From: Trileptium ribeirensis
Lineage: Eukaryota; Nematoda; Enoplea; Enoplida; Thoracostomopsidae
Assembly: GCA_030248225.1 (NCBI GenBank)
Contig: JASANE010017411.1
Coordinates: forward strand, 44,012-108,011
Direction of reading: 5' to 3'
DNA: 64,000 nt
Shown here: positions 22,655 through 34,394 of the stretch, piece by piece
How positions within the stretch are numbered: position 1 is the first letter of the stretch
Layout of the letters: each line of letters begins with the position of its first letter
The notes under the pieces: model-generated
Seen by the model: the letters and a program-made list of their open reading frames with translations, nothing else
Databases searched by the model: none
Told to the model about the DNA's origin: nothing
Position numbers and translations under genes: made by a program

Positions 22655-23652
22655 CCCCCTCTGGTCTGCCAATGGTGACCTTTCATTGCACAAAATTCCC
22701 GAAAAAAGTTTTTCTCAGAAAATGAACGATATCATTTAAACTACAACAGTAATGAGTTGGCTCGAATTTTGTTAAATTATCACTGTATCTTCAAAATTGA
22801 CCAATTTCAACGCATGGACCGTTTTCTACGTATGGCTTATACCTAATTACCTCAACCTGCGATAGCAGGGCGCCTCTTTTATGACAAGGCGTCGCCTCGC
22901 ATTTCTGCTAGTCGCTGTTATTGCGATCTCTGGATTCTTGTGATCTATATCGGTATCAGTATTTATATGTGTATCAGCTGGCCTTTATTGAAATTCAAAT
23001 ATGTTTTGTAACGGATGAAATTATATTTTTCATATGTGTTTTCAACGAAAAATTAGATAAACGACAGCTTAGCCATAAACTACTTTCTGTCTACGGACGA
23101 TGTATATTTAGAGTTGACGAGTACTATTAAAGATACTCTTCTCGTGTGTTTACGCAACTTTTGGGGATGCAAAGAATCCCCCAAGCCCAAAATTGGTCAA
23201 TTTTGAATATACAGCGGAAAATTGTGTACCAGACTCGGCTGGGCGGTTCAGAAACTTATTTCCTATTTAACATTTACATTGACCCATTTCGGGCACCTTT
23301 ATGACAAAATTTTTTGTTAGATTGTTTAGGTTCGCAATGGTAACTTGGTGTCCAAACTTTTTCGAAAAAATTTTTTGTCAATAAATATATTTTTATAAAC
23401 CTTAGGAGCCGCATCTTATGGTGGCAAAACCCGCTTAATCGGTCCACGGGTTATGGAGTTATCCTTAACCTAAATCTAATCCTAACGGCCTGGTAACCCT
23501 GCGAAGGCTTCTGCCAAAAGAATCGGGAAAATTTTTGTCTTAAATTTTGCCGGAATGGGCTTTTTCTCAAGCGCCTCGTCGATCTGAGATGAAAGGTACG
23601 TAGCAACCTGTATCTCCAAAATTGACCAGTTTCCGGCAGAGGGGTCTTAGCA
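22655..23652. mobile_element. possible 1-kb inverted-repeat element
   Basis: The left end ttaccccctctggtctgcc (about 22,655) and the right end ggcagaggggtctta (about 23,637) are roughly inverted, and both flanks carry aaaattgaccaattt-like words inward. An interior stretch (ttagattgtttaggt near 23,318) is shared with 29,697-29,760. The element abuts the 3' tail of the LINE at 23,655. No transposase frame is visible. Confidence 0.3.
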
Positions 23653-24107
23653 AGCAATACAATACAAATACAATACAAATTTATTCAATTGCTATGGTAC
23701 ATACGAGACTGTACATTTACTGCAGTGTTCTGCTTCTGAAACGCGTTCATACGACTCGAGAATAATAATTCATTAAGCTTACTAGCGTTCGCAGAATATT
23801 GCCATACATGTTTATAATAAGGTAGAAAATTCACACAAGGAAAAGAATAACGTAAGGGCAGAAATGGGGGTGTGACCTCGCCTATTACATCTGCCTATAT
23901 ATCTGCATTAATTTAAAAGATATATCAACCTGATGAGTAATACTGAGCAAAAATCCTACATTTTGATTTTACTGGCCAGGTCGTGATATATATTTATAAC
24001 TCAGTATTTACTAGGATAACCATAAATAACGTGATATGGGACAGTACCACCATTTATCAACTATAATTTTCTATCGTATTTCAAATTATTTGCAAAATCT
24101 ACTTTAC

Positions 24108-25628
24108 CTAGTAGTGTTTAAACTCTTTTGAACTCGAAGCCGTAACTAAAGGTATTCCATCTACTGTTGATGGTAAGGCATTCCAATATTTTATTACCCG
24201 CATTGGAAATATATGGTGCAGTACGTTGGTTCTGAACGCAGGTTTATATATTCTGCAATTGTGACCACGGGTTCGCGTTTCGGTAATAGGGGATAGTTTT
24301 AAAATTGAATCGTATTCATTGTTGATAAATTTGAAAATTGCAATAAGGTCGAGATGTAGTCTTCTTAGCTCGAGTGGTTCTAGACCAAGAAATATTAGTC
24401 TTTCATTGTACTGCGCTGCAGACAGCGCGCAACGATCATATAAACGCCTTGTGTAGTAGCGTTGGACACGTTCTATGATATCGATATCCCCTGAATACAC
24501 GGGTGACCAAACGGGAGACGCGTATTCCAGTATTGGCCGAACATATGTAACATATGCACGACGAAGTACTTCTATATCAGACGTTAAGAAACATCGGAAA
24601 AGTATATTAGATATTCGGTATGCTTCACTCACTATATCTCTGCAATGATACTTGAATTTTAAGTCTTTAGTGACGTATACTCCGAGGTCGCGGCAGATTT
24701 CGTTATGCGGTATAGTGTTTCCTAATAGGGTATATAAGAAATGTGGGTTTTTACGCCATATGTGTAAAATTTGACATTTTGAAACCGAAATCGTAAGTTG
24801 CCATTTTTCAGACCACTCCGAAATTCTGTTTAGTGCATTTTGCATATTAGTTTTAGCAAGTTGGCTATTTTCTTCTGGGATCGTTATGTATAATTTAACA
24901 TCATCGGCAAACAACTTTATGTTAACGTTAGAGCATATTTTAACATAATCAATTAAATCATTAATATATAACGTGAATAGTGTTGGTCCAAGGACACTGC
25001 CTTGAGGAACGCCGGATAGAACGGATTTGTAGTTGGAATAGCTGGTGTTCATTTTAATCCGAAATTTCCTGTTTGATAAAAAGCTGTTTAACCAAGTTAG
25101 ACATTTACCAGATATTCCAAGACACGAGAGCTTATACACGAGTTTCGTGTGGGAAACAGTGTCGAACGCCTTCGCAAAATCAATATAAGCCACGTCTACT
25201 GAATGATTTTTATCTATATCGTTTGCCCAGTCCCAGACACTCTCTATTAATTGAGTGCTAGTGGACCGTTTAGCGATAAATCCATGTTGATTTTGGGATA
25301 AAATATTTGATGTTTTGACGTGATTTAGCAAGCACTTATTAATGATCCGTTCCATGATTTTGCAGCAGTTTGATACCAACGACACCGGACGGTAATTTAA
25401 TGGGTCCGTGGGGTCTCCTTTTTTATATATTCCGATCACATCGGCGCATCGCCACATATCGGGTACGCAACCAGTCACAAAGGACTGCTCGAAAATGTGC
25501 GCGAGTGGAATACTTATTGCGTCTTTCACTTTGCGCAAAAAGAATTGCGTGAAGGTGTCTGGTGCATGGCTATGTTTAGGCCTTAACTCTGTTACACATA
25601 ATTGAACATCGTAAGGCGTAAACGGCAC
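24108..25628 (-). pseudogene. LINE ORF2, reverse-transcriptase part
   Basis: A 506-codon open block of ORF2. It contains the expected reverse-transcriptase blocks in order: NYRPVSL (78-84), IDFAKAFDT (149-157, with the first catalytic Asp), SGVPQGSVLGP (205-215) and LFADD (239-243, catalytic Asp pair, FADD form), then a conserved C-terminal region (VRPILEYASPVWSP; TRGHN; YWNALP). No RNase H domain is seen, as expected for CR1/L2. It would copy LINE RNA at a nicked target. The block has no ATG at its front; it continues the linker frame after a shift near 25,635-25,640. Short plus-strand frames within it are shadows. Confidence 0.9.
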
Positions 25629-25633
25629 CCACG

Positions 25634-26044
25634 TCAGCTGTGAGTGATGTTATTTGTAAACGTTGGAAAAGTGTTGTCAGAGATTGAATAGATGCCTTGA
25701 AAAGTGTTAGCTAGGATTTCCGATCTAGTTGGATCGTCCGTAGCAATTTCTCCACTTGGCAATTTCAGCGCACTTATGCCAGTCGCTGTTGAGCTACGCG
25801 TTTTTACGTAACTGTACAGAGCATTTGGGTTTCCAGAATCTAAGATATCTTTTTCTTCCCTTACTCTTAGTTTCCTAACGGCTTGGCTGTAATTCTTGGC
25901 AGCCCTTCTGTATTCTGACATGTCTCCTGATTGTTTACCTAATTTCCACAGCACTAATTTACTACGGCGGAGTTTTTTTGATATAATTCGGGCAAGTTTT
26001 GTTTTTCCAGTATGGCATGACTCGTTTGGGTACATATAGATCAC
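25634..26044 (-). pseudogene. LINE ORF2 linker block between endonuclease and RT
   Basis: A 136-codon frame, basic in its first half (ISKKLRRSKLVLWKLG) with NPNALYSYVKTR near the middle, a motif found just before the reverse-transcriptase domain in CR1/Jockey-group proteins. It overlaps the end of the endonuclease frame by about 80 bases and stops six bases before the reverse-transcriptase frame, so two single-base-type shifts separate the three blocks. These may be real mutations or assembly errors. Confidence 0.75.
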
Positions 26045-26897
26045 ATGCGTATAACATTATATTATAAAACATCAACCATTTATCATTTACATTGATGACA
26101 GAGTGTAATAATGAGTCCCAATCAATTGAAATAAGAAAGTCGTTCAGACTTTTAAAGTTCGAATTTTTAAAGTCGAAAGTTGTCTTTGAGCGGAGTTTGA
26201 TTGGATTTGCGGCGGTGGCAATCATGAAATCAATAGAGTAATGATCTGAATTTGCGAAATTCTCGGAACATTCTACGCGCGCGACATGCCGCGGGGAGTT
26301 CGTAAGAAGTAGATCAAGTGTCTTTGTTCCGCGTGTAGGAAAATTTACTAACTGAGTGAGACTAGATTCGAGAACCATATTATAAAATAATTCGTATTCG
26401 GGTGCTACAACAGGTACTATATTTCTACACCAATCAATGTCGGGGAGGTTAAAGTCTCCCACTACAACGACAGGCCATGAAATATTACATGCATGAGATA
26501 TGAATGAGTACAGCAAAGCGTTTTGTTCGGAAGTGCAGTTGGGTGGGCGGTATATGCACACGACTCGAGTTTTCACGGATAGAAATATGTCCACTGCTAT
26601 ACCTTCTACAACATGAAATTGTTCGGGGAAATTTAGCACCGGAGCACACTTGAGATACTTAGAAACAAAGATTGCAACTCCGCCTCCGCGTGAAGCTCTG
26701 TCCTTTCTAAAGACACTGTACTCTGAACAAGAAAGCAAGCCGTCTGGGATGCGATCATGTAACCAAGTTTCAGAAACTGCAATTACTGAGTGAGATCTCG
26801 ATGCAAGCATAACGTCCAAATCTGAAAGTTTGTTGCAAAGGCTTCGCGCATTAAAGTATATACATTTTGTCAGCTTTGGAATTGGTGGGTTTGGCAC
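25962..26897 (-). pseudogene. LINE ORF2, endonuclease part
   Basis: Apurinic/apyrimidinic-type endonuclease that would nick target DNA. Motifs: FNARSL (15-20), SETWL with the metal-binding Glu (42-46), GGGVAIF (71-77), YRPPN (116-120), VGDFN (146-150), TLDLLLTN (193-200) and SDH (217-219). All key residues are present. The frame stays open upstream into the end of ORF1, in the -1 register, but contains no ATG before the first motif; the usable start is unclear. It ends early at 25,962 by a frameshift in the linker. Confidence 0.85.
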
Positions 26898-26905
26898 TGT
26901 CCCGA

Positions 26906-28078
26906 TTAAAAGTTTACCTGGACCGTAATCTTACCATTAACATCAATAAAATCGTAGTTTATGTTATTATGTCTGCCACCTACTAGCCGACCCGCGTCGT
27001 TTCTTGTACAGTTTTTAAAGGCAACCAGTTTTTCTTTGACAACCGCGTAGTGAGTGGTGTTCTGCATATTTTCGCGTTGAGCTGAATTAAGTTCGTATGC
27101 TTTGCGTCGGAGCGCAGTTTGCTCTTTCAGTTCCCTGTCTGTCATTGACCTGCGGATAAATATTTTCTCTAACCCGTCGTAGTCCTTAAGTTTTCGTGCG
27201 TTCTGCAGGATTGATCGAGCAACAGTTGAGGAGGATAGCCGTACTTTCAAGAGTCGGGGTCCATGATTTGTTGTTCGGTTGCTGGACGATTGATCGTAAA
27301 CGCCAAGCCGAAAAACTTCCTGGATCTGGACGGACGGATCAAGCTTTATGCAGATGTTGCTAGCGTCTGCCATGTCGTATCCTCTTTCTGGTAGACCTTT
27401 AATAACAATGCATCTGCGACGTCTAGCATCTTCGTCATCGGATGGCTGCGTGGAGTGAACAACACGCCCGCCAGATCTAGTGTTTTGTTGAACAATTTGA
27501 GCCCATGATTGCGGGTCCGTGGATGCGCCGCTAGTTTCGTTCGCTGACAACGAATCTGAAGATAACGATGATTGATACGATTCTTTCAGGACGTTGACGG
27601 ACGCGGCCGATTCAGCTGCTGATGCGGCAAGTTTGTCGATAGCAGTCGTAAGAGATTCAATTTGGGCTTCCAATTTTTGTAATCGATGGGATTCTGCGGT
27701 GGTGTGATGTTGCACTGTTTCAGGCTGTTGTGATTGGCGACTTAGACGGTGGTTGCGCGCAAAGTCTAGACAGTTTGTACAGACAACTAGTACGTGAGGA
27801 ATTTCGTAACGGTGGACATCGTTTTTGTCTATCAATGTACATGCGAAATGAATCCAACACCCACAGAGGTCGCACTCGAAGCAGTCACTGCCACCTTCAC
27901 GATTACACTCAGCGCAATGATCCGTCGCCGGAGGTGTAAATGATGTGTTCTGTGATGTCGTTGATTGGCGCCGCAAAGACTGTGTTGAGCCTTGCTTTTG
28001 GGTGACTGTTCGTGTATTGCGGTTCGCATGCGATTGTGTGGCCGGCTTGTTTGTAACTTGACGCGGATTTGTTGCCAT
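26906..28078 (-). CDS. LINE ORF1 protein: zinc finger, coiled coil and L1-like domain
   Basis: Intact 390-codon frame from ATG (28,078) to TAA. Residues 1-50 are basic and disordered. Residues 55-103 form a PHD-like zinc finger (Cys 55, 58, 66, 69, 72, His 77, Cys 80, then Cys 100 and 103). Residues 133-160 are a heptad-rich coiled coil (LEAQIESLTTAIDKLAASAA). Residues 217-345 carry VIKGLPE and IFIRRSMTDRELKEQ, resembling the RRM-like and C-terminal domains of L1-type ORF1 proteins. It probably binds LINE RNA and trimerises (family inference). PHD-bearing ORF1 is known in CR1-group LINEs. It is the only full-length element protein in the window. Confidence 0.85.
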   Translation of the reverse strand: MATNPRQVTNKPATQSHANRNTRTVTQKQGSTQSLRRQSTTSQNTSFTPPATDHCAECNREGGSDCFECDLCGCWIHFACTLIDKNDVHRYEIPHVLVVCTNCLDFARNHRLSRQSQQPETVQHHTTAESHRLQKLEAQIESLTTAIDKLAASAAESAASVNVLKESYQSSLSSDSLSANETSGASTDPQSWAQIVQQNTRSGGRVVHSTQPSDDEDARRRRCIVIKGLPERGYDMADASNICIKLDPSVQIQEVFRLGVYDQSSSNRTTNHGPRLLKVRLSSSTVARSILQNARKLKDYDGLEKIFIRRSMTDRELKEQTALRRKAYELNSAQRENMQNTTHYAVVKEKLVAFKNCTRNDAGRLVGGRHNNINYDFIDVNGKITVQVNF

Positions 28079-28100
28079 TGTTTGATTTGAGACGGTGATT

Positions 28101-29627
28101 TAACGTCCGGAGACAATATATTCACCAATATAACAATTTTATATTTTATTACTGAACGTATAATTTCTTCGCTTCTCTCAAGCAGGTACCTGAATGCAAT
28201 TGGGTTAAAACCCACAGACCAAAACTGAAGTTACCAGTGAACTATGCTTATAGAAGTTGCTGATCCGGTCGAACACATTTCCACAGATACATGAGATGCC
28301 TTTGAAAGATTCTACCGTCCTTTAAGGCTCCGACGTCGCATTGGTGCCTGAGGGCGTCGCGATAACAGGTATAATGGTAGCGACAACGATCTTTTGACAG
28401 ACAAGGTTCCTTGTTTGGGAAACCGTCCAAAACACATTAATACTGAAACCTAATGAGGTAAATAAATACCTTATTTGGATTCGGACCCTTGCGCGCCCTT
28501 TACATCGTGAATTCATCATATTTGTCATGGTCAGTTGTTGATAAGTTGACATACGTTTTGAACGACATGAGTTGATTTAAATAAGCTGCCAGATAAACGA
28601 AGCATACGCGCTTTGCGAAAATACGTGGGAGAAAAGTACTGATATTGCTGTGTTGTTTGTTAATTGCCGAACGTGTTTAGTGGTTAGCTAACGGTCAAAC
28701 ATGGTTGTAGCAGGATACAGATATGCCCGGCATTTCATGTATAAGTGTCTTTTGCATAAGGATGAAAAATCCAAAATCGATAGTCTAGTATGCCACAATC
28801 TAGACCGAAATTTGCAGCTCAGACTAATTTATTACAAATTCCTGCTCAACCTGCTTTCTTCAGCAGTATTAATATACTAGTCCACTTCAGTATTCCTGGA
28901 AGTTTGTGACTATGTTATCACATCAATCAGCAGAAAATAGTCAACAAAGTGTAACAACGTCGTCGTATATACCTTCCAAGACCATGAATACGTTGGTTTA
29001 AAATAATATTTTTTAAGAATTTTTAGAAACTAAGCAAAACCCTGAAACGATGACCTTCAGTTTTTTTTCGAGCAGCTTGAACTTTTCTAGATTTCTGAAA
29101 CTCCAGGAAAAGCGAAAAAGAAGTTAGAAAACTCACCTAACGTTATAAAAACACAGATTCTATGTATAAAAATATCGTGGGCTCATTAAAATGACAAGAG
29201 CTTAGAAAGGAAACAGTTTATTTGTGCTGTCAAAGCAATAAAAGTTAGTGAGATAAGAATATATTTTATGACTGTTGAAGTTGCTGACATGTTGATTGTA
29301 AACAATAATTATGGCGAGCTCTTGCAATTTGTAGCTATTTTGGTTGGACTACTATGAATTTTGGTGAATATCACTTGCACTGTATGATGTGAAAATTTGA
29401 ATCGAATGCAGCCTGACAGAGACGGACTGTAAGAAGCAGCAGCAACAACCATGCCGTATCGTCATAATATGCATTGTTGAATCAATACTCATGAAATGAG
29501 AGAAAAAGATACAAATATATATTTCGTCGGTGAATTCTGATTTTGTGTCTTTTCCTTCAGCCCCCTCCTCGCTCCGCCGCATGGCGAAATTTGTTAGTTT
29601 CCTAGGTACAGTGATAAATTTTGGTAC
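28101..29627. other. LINE 5' flank and gene-poor sequence
   Basis: The first few hundred bases may be LINE 5' UTR, but no second copy is available to define it. A minus-strand frame at 29,352-29,630 continues from the exon-like motif described next; it contains a repeat-like TGCTGCTGC tract and has no domain. Confidence 0.35.
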
Positions 29628-29669
29628 CATTCCGCTTAGCTCAACGAGCTGGTTCAGAAAATATTCATG
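29628..29669 (-). pseudogene. exon-like fragment related to exon 1 of the 1,941 gene
   Basis: Minus-strand translation HEYFLNQLVELSGM parallels NEYFMNRLVELSRKV at 1,980-2,020, and the DNA matches closely (tgaatatttt, ctcgttgagctaag). Codon-level similarity suggests a shared coding origin, but an ordinary repeat spanning both places is not excluded. Downstream the frame continues as MVPKFITVPRKLTNF; upstream it hits a stop within about 15 codons. Confidence 0.4.
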
Positions 29670-30059
29670 TCGAGCAGTATTAGTGCGAAAGTTTTTTTAG
29701 ATTGTTTTTGGGTTTCCTTGGCACCCAAAAATTTTGAAAAAAAAAATTTGTCGATTTTTCATAATTTATTATCATTCGCACCGCTTTGAAGAGTTGATTC
29801 GAATGGGGGTATAATCAGATGATTCGAATCGGTTCATCTGTTAATGACCTTGCCTGGGGCTTGGGATATCACGTAAATGACAACATTGCGTTAACCCATG
29901 AACTGACGCAGAGAAACTAAATGAAATAAATATAGTAATTGGTATCCGTGTTCTCAATCTTATGATTATTAATTTTGCTAGAATGCAAAAAACAATCTCA
30001 CAGGAAATCAAATGACAATATTTCTTGTTCAAATTTCTATGTGAGGATTGCTTCAAGTT
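29670..30059. other. no gene; partial repeat
   Basis: 29,697-29,760 (ttagattgtttttgggtttc, then aattttgaaaaaaa) resembles 23,318-23,390. Otherwise nothing is recognised. Confidence 0.35.
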
Positions 30060-30320
30060 CTCATTTGGTATATCAATATATAAATTATATATGAATATAT
30101 TTGTATACTTTTAGCATAATGTTATTTTGTACATTTTTAGTATATTATTAATAAAATATGAAATATGCAATATTATATATAAATATAGTAATTATAACAT
30201 ACAAATATATATATATATATTACACAAATATGTAATAGATACATTTAATACTTTTTATATGTGTTTATATATTATATATTAAAATATAAAGCATGAACAA
30301 ACAATACTAATTTAATATGC
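30060..30320. repeat. AT-rich low-complexity tract
   Basis: Nearly all A and T, with tatataaatta, an atatatatatat run near 30,208 and similar words. Confidence 0.7.
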
Positions 30321-30329
30321 ACAATATGT

Positions 30330-30533
30330 ATGCGTATATCCGTATATATAAGTGTGTTGTGTGTTTTAAATTGTTTTTGGAACATTGTCAATTATATTGA
30401 CTTAATAAGCTTCTCGGAGCCAAACATTGAACGAACGACACAAAAACGCAAGATATACCAAGCGCACAAAAGTGCACGGTGTATAAAGAAGTTCGTTGTC
30501 TCCGTTAGTGTTGTAGATGATGCGATTTGGTGA
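30330..30533 (+). CDS. short ORF with signal-peptide-like start (67 residues)
   Basis: ATG at 30,330; the peptide begins MRISVYISVLCVLNCFW, resembling a secretory signal, followed by a basic region (RTTQKRKIYQ, ARCIKK). No homolog is recognised and it follows an AT-rich tract where hydrophobic starts arise by chance. Confidence 0.15.
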   Translation: MRISVYISVLCVLNCFWNIVNYIDLISFSEPNIERTTQKRKIYQAHKSARCIKKFVVSVSVVDDAIW

Positions 30534-32239
30534 AGGCAGCCGCGGCTGATATGTTCATTATAATCGCTATTGCCATGAAGCTACAAATAATCCTTGGACT
30601 CTGCTAACGCGTCAGCTCTATCTCGTCATTATAATTAAATACCGTATATAATTATACAATAGCTGGCTCAATAAAGTACAATAGGTGGCTTATTTTAAAG
30701 AATCTCGCAATAGGCTATGAAAAAATCTTACAAATGATGATCTGCGCTGTTTAATAGCTATTGTTCATGTTACTCTTAGTTTCAACGCAACAAACATCAT
30801 TCGACAGCAGTGTAACAATACCTGCCATCAGTAAGATGCATAAGGATAATGATGGGGTAAAATATTTATATTTATTAAAATTATTGTTATTTGTATGAAA
30901 TAGTAACCCATGCGATCCTGGAATAATCAGTTTGCTTATATTTAAAAATGTCAAATTATAACATCCTTGGCAAAATAATATCTGTCTTGACCATACTCAC
31001 GCTCGTCAGTACCATAAATATTTTAAACATAAATACCAAAACAGGAGAACAAAATCTATATGAAATCATATATATAATAAGGACAAAACTGCTTTCCTGT
31101 ATATTGCACAAGGTGGTGTTTAATCTACTTAATGTTAATTTATCTACTGCTGTTATGGGCAAAACTCTAAACGATTATGGGCAAAATTTTACTCAGATAC
31201 AGGAGAATGCTTGTTATAGTGATTGGATTACCAGGCTTGATCAAAAATTCTGGGAATAAAGTCGCGATAGTGGGCAAACTTCTCTGCGAAGCAGATGAGT
31301 ATTTAGTTGATTGGTTTTGTGTGCTCGTGCCGGCAAAAAGCCGTGGGTGCAGCCTGCAGTGTATAGTTGTTGTGTTGTACAGTTTCCTTTGCAGCAATAG
31401 TAGGCTAAGGGAAGTGGAATCCATGTATATATATTCTTCCTGGAAATTACGCCATAGATACTTATTATATATAGACATGGAGTGTCATGTATTTCGGGAT
31501 ACCCAGCTAAGGTTTGCAAACATTTATGGTTAGCATTGGAGTAGTTTAGGCATGGGAGGTCTTTGTGGGAAGCGTTATTTCGGGCATCGAGTGTCGTAAG
31601 TGGGGACTCGAATGCTGTAAGGAGCGCTCAGAATGCCATGAGCAGAAGAGATCTCAAATATCGTATAAGCGCTCCTATTTTTCGCCATTGACACTGTCTG
31701 TTTATTGGATTACACAACCGTCTGCTCACTTTCATATTTCGTATTTCAGAGCACCGATGCTGCTAATCGTTTCAATAATTGCATTGCCCGATAATTCCAT
31801 TGCAATTGAAAAACATATTATCTCACATTTAATGTATTATTTGACACTTAATTTAATAAATTAAAAATAACGTGGTTAAATACACAACTATGATCTCAAA
31901 CACAAGGCCTGTTACATTTGACATATATAATGACATCTATAGATAAAACCACGATGGTATCGTTTCAACATCATATAATAATGGAAATAATATACACGTC
32001 TGCAAATAACATATATAAACTATCAAAGTATTTAAATATTCCCAACTTTTTAAAGAGCGGGTGCTGTTCACCAGTTCAGCCACATTAACATCCAGAGTGG
32101 ACAAGTGACAAGCCATGAACGATGCTAGTTCAAACACGTAAACTCTGTTTTATCTCTCGAACAAGGTCGTAGTGAGTTTGCAAACAGATAGCACCTTGTA
32201 GCCTTTGCATATACCACAGATGTTCCAGGTCAGGGCGGC
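30534..32239. other. no gene recognised
   Basis: Overlapping open frames on both strands at 30,948-31,540 have no domains or consistent splice sites. A cysteine-containing frame at 31,590-31,670 lacks an ATG. Confidence 0.35.
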
Positions 32240-32540
32240 TCAAGGAGGCAGATAATTCTGGCGCGGAGCGGTGGTTGGGTAGAAGGTATATGTGCGCGGG
32301 GAGGAGTAACTCAGGGAGTATATAAAAATTTTCGGAAATTGACAATTTTGCTCAATGTTGCTAAAATATCCCACTATTTTTGCCAATTTCTGCTTATTTT
32401 TGTCCATTTTCGCTAAAACATCTCAGCGCCTTTAGATCGGGGGAGTTAAGCTGTCTCATGGGACGAGATAAATATGGCTTCGAGGGTAAAGGTCTGACCA
32501 TTAGCGATTAACCGTACTATCCCTTATGGACACCTATGAA
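32240..32540. repeat. dispersed AT-core repeat
   Basis: GC-rich ends (ggcgcggagcggtggttggg; cccttatggacacctatgaa at 32,521) surround a core of ttgctaaaatatcccac, tttttgccaatttctgc and cgctaaaacatc. Related to the 53,354 and 62,815 repeats. Confidence 0.4.
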
Positions 32541-33888
32541 TCTTAGTTTGAATAATAGTTTAATGGGAAGAGCAGAAGACAGCCATAACAGGTCAGTCAA
32601 GTCGTGATTTGCTAACAACCGCCTCTCTTTAAAGCGCTTAATATCTAGCTTACACGTAGTTTAAATAGGTCCGTACTAGCTTGGTATTTTTATCTTATCT
32701 ACGTAATGCGCAACATTTATTATTTTTCAGATACTGCACGGGTTTTGAGATATCCAATCGCAACACCACCATTGGCGATTACATAATTCATTTAGGGTAA
32801 CCACGCGGAACAATTATAGGCTATAAATATATATCTCAATATATATTGCTCGTTGTAGGACCCAAGGACTTGCCCAACCAACTAGCTTAAGCATAATGAT
32901 GTTAACTACGTATTACAGAGACGGTAGCAAACCAAGAAGAACCATCCGTTGGCGGCTAAATATTAGAAAAAAATACCAGGAAAAACTATGAAGCTTTGTC
33001 GAACTAGATTGAGCGTGTAAAGAGATAACTGAACAAGACCTGAATATAAAGCGCCCAGCTATGCTATTATGTATGTCCGTCTAAGCTGCTATTATTGCTG
33101 CTACTGTTACAGTGTGCTGCTTTCGGCGTACAATTATCTCTACACAAAATGACGCTCAAAGGTCTTGGTAGTGCTACATTCCAGTTAGGGGTAATTGTTT
33201 GTAATAGCCATTGCAATGCGCCTTTTTGCGAAATACAACAATTACATGAGTGTGTTTTTAATATTTGAATATGTACAGGAAAGCAGTTGCTGTAGAGAGT
33301 TGATGTTAGACTGAAGATAACTAGGTATAACTCTATCGCATTAATTGGCCAAGTATTGTTTTTCAAGTTTACACGAAAAAAATGCCTTTTAGTAAAAGAT
33401 AATTTTTACCATATAAGTAGAACTATTATCGGAATATGCAACTGAACCACAAAATAAAGCAATTAAACCTTCAAAACATATGGTTATCCTTGTTTAAGCT
33501 ATGTATAAAACGGGTAGATATGCCTAATTATGTTAACATGGCCAAATTGGATAAAAAGAATTACAACCAAGTACGCACATCATATCAAGTTATTATTTCG
33601 AATCCATTAAGATGACATATACGAGCCATTCATTGGGTTATAATACGCTTCAGTAGACTGCAACTACTAAAGAAGAGCCTGATTAAAAGCATAGACCTTA
33701 TATATAATGAATTTCTGTTAGTTGAGCACAATACACGGCCATCATTAACACCAAGAATTACAAATCTTCATTTTGCAGCGAATTAAAAAGTATGTTTCTG
33801 TTGGGTTAAGAATTTTTTGGATCATTAAACTGTCACAAACGTTTGAATATTAGTTCATTCAGCCAACGCTACGTCATCAATTACCACA
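32541..33888. other. no gene recognised
   Basis: AT-rich; a 99-residue minus-strand frame at 33,067-33,366 has no supporting motif. Confidence 0.35.
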
Positions 33889-34128
33889 ATGTATTATTTC
33901 AGCGTTGTAAATGCACTTAAACAGTACATCCTGCACTTGAAAATGAACCAGCAGTCTATGGTAGCCGAGCGATTGTCTAATGTCGAGCTGCACAAGCATA
34001 TTTGGCTGTCACTTTATCTGGCTAAGACGTACCAACAAACCAACAACGATGGTTTTATTGCACCAGTGCCGGCAATGTGTTTTGTTTTGTTGCTCACATA
34101 TATGGTTTTTTGCAAAAATAGCTACTGA
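33889..34128 (+). CDS. candidate exon or small membrane protein, unknown
   Basis: A 79-codon frame from ATG 33,889 to TGA. Codon composition looks coding in the middle (MNQQSMVAERLSNVELHKHI). The C-terminal VPAMCFVLLLTYMVFC is a possible membrane segment. Splice acceptors lie at its front (TATTTCAG at 33,902; TTAAACAG near 33,924), so it may be an internal or terminal exon. No family is recognised. Confidence 0.25.
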   Translation: MYYFSVVNALKQYILHLKMNQQSMVAERLSNVELHKHIWLSLYLAKTYQQTNNDGFIAPVPAMCFVLLLTYMVFCKNSY

Positions 34129-34252
34129 ATTTTCAGCTTAAATATTGCTTGAAGTGCTAAGGAGATGTGCGGTGAATATTGTACTACTTCTATGATTCGA
34201 TCATAAATATATTCATTTCGGATAAAACTTTCTATTCTCAGATGTTTTTCAG

Positions 34253-34378
34253 ATGGTTCAACTTCACTCGTCGTGTGAAGGCCCGGAACGTTGTTCCTGT
34301 AGGCTCACTAGCCAGAACCGCTGTAGGTTTACCAATAAAACAGGTGCTACAGTGGTTGGATTTATATCGAATTATTAG
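34253..34378 (+). CDS. small cysteine-rich ORF after a splice acceptor
   Basis: Immediately after TTTTTCAG an ATG opens 41 codons. The peptide has the cluster CEGPERCSCRLTSQNRC (spacing C-x5-C-x-C-x7-C) and ends at TAG. The acceptor and cysteine pattern suggest an exon of a secreted or extracellular domain, but the frame is short. A duplicated segment follows at 34,395-34,470. Confidence 0.25.
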   Translation: MVQLHSSCEGPERCSCRLTSQNRCRFTNKTGATVVGFISNY

Positions 34379-34394
34379 CACAAATGTCAATTTG

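Larger units (their letters stand above)
23655..28100 (-). mobile_element. best-preserved CR1/L2-type LINE (two ORFs, broken ORF2)
   Basis: Full layout on the minus strand: ORF1 (28,078-26,906), ORF2 endonuclease (26,897-25,962), linker (26,044-25,634), reverse transcriptase (25,628-24,108), a 3' UTR, and a terminal microsatellite of tgtat-like repeats (23,655-23,690; caatacaaatacaatac on the plus strand). Short-repeat 3' tails rather than poly(A) are typical of the CR1 group. The exact 5' end and target duplication are not resolved. Two frameshifts in ORF2 make it inactive as read. Confidence 0.85.

Noticed and set aside
25073..25605. Plus-strand frames over the reverse transcriptase
   Set aside because: Antisense shadows of LINE ORF2.
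27730..28215. Open frames on both strands overlapping LINE ORF1
   Set aside because: Shadows in other frames of ORF1, which carries recognisable domains.
31565..31680. Cysteine-rich stretch (ECRKWGLECCKERSEC) resembling knotted peptides
   Set aside because: No ATG, signal peptide or splice site. The cysteine pattern alone is not enough.
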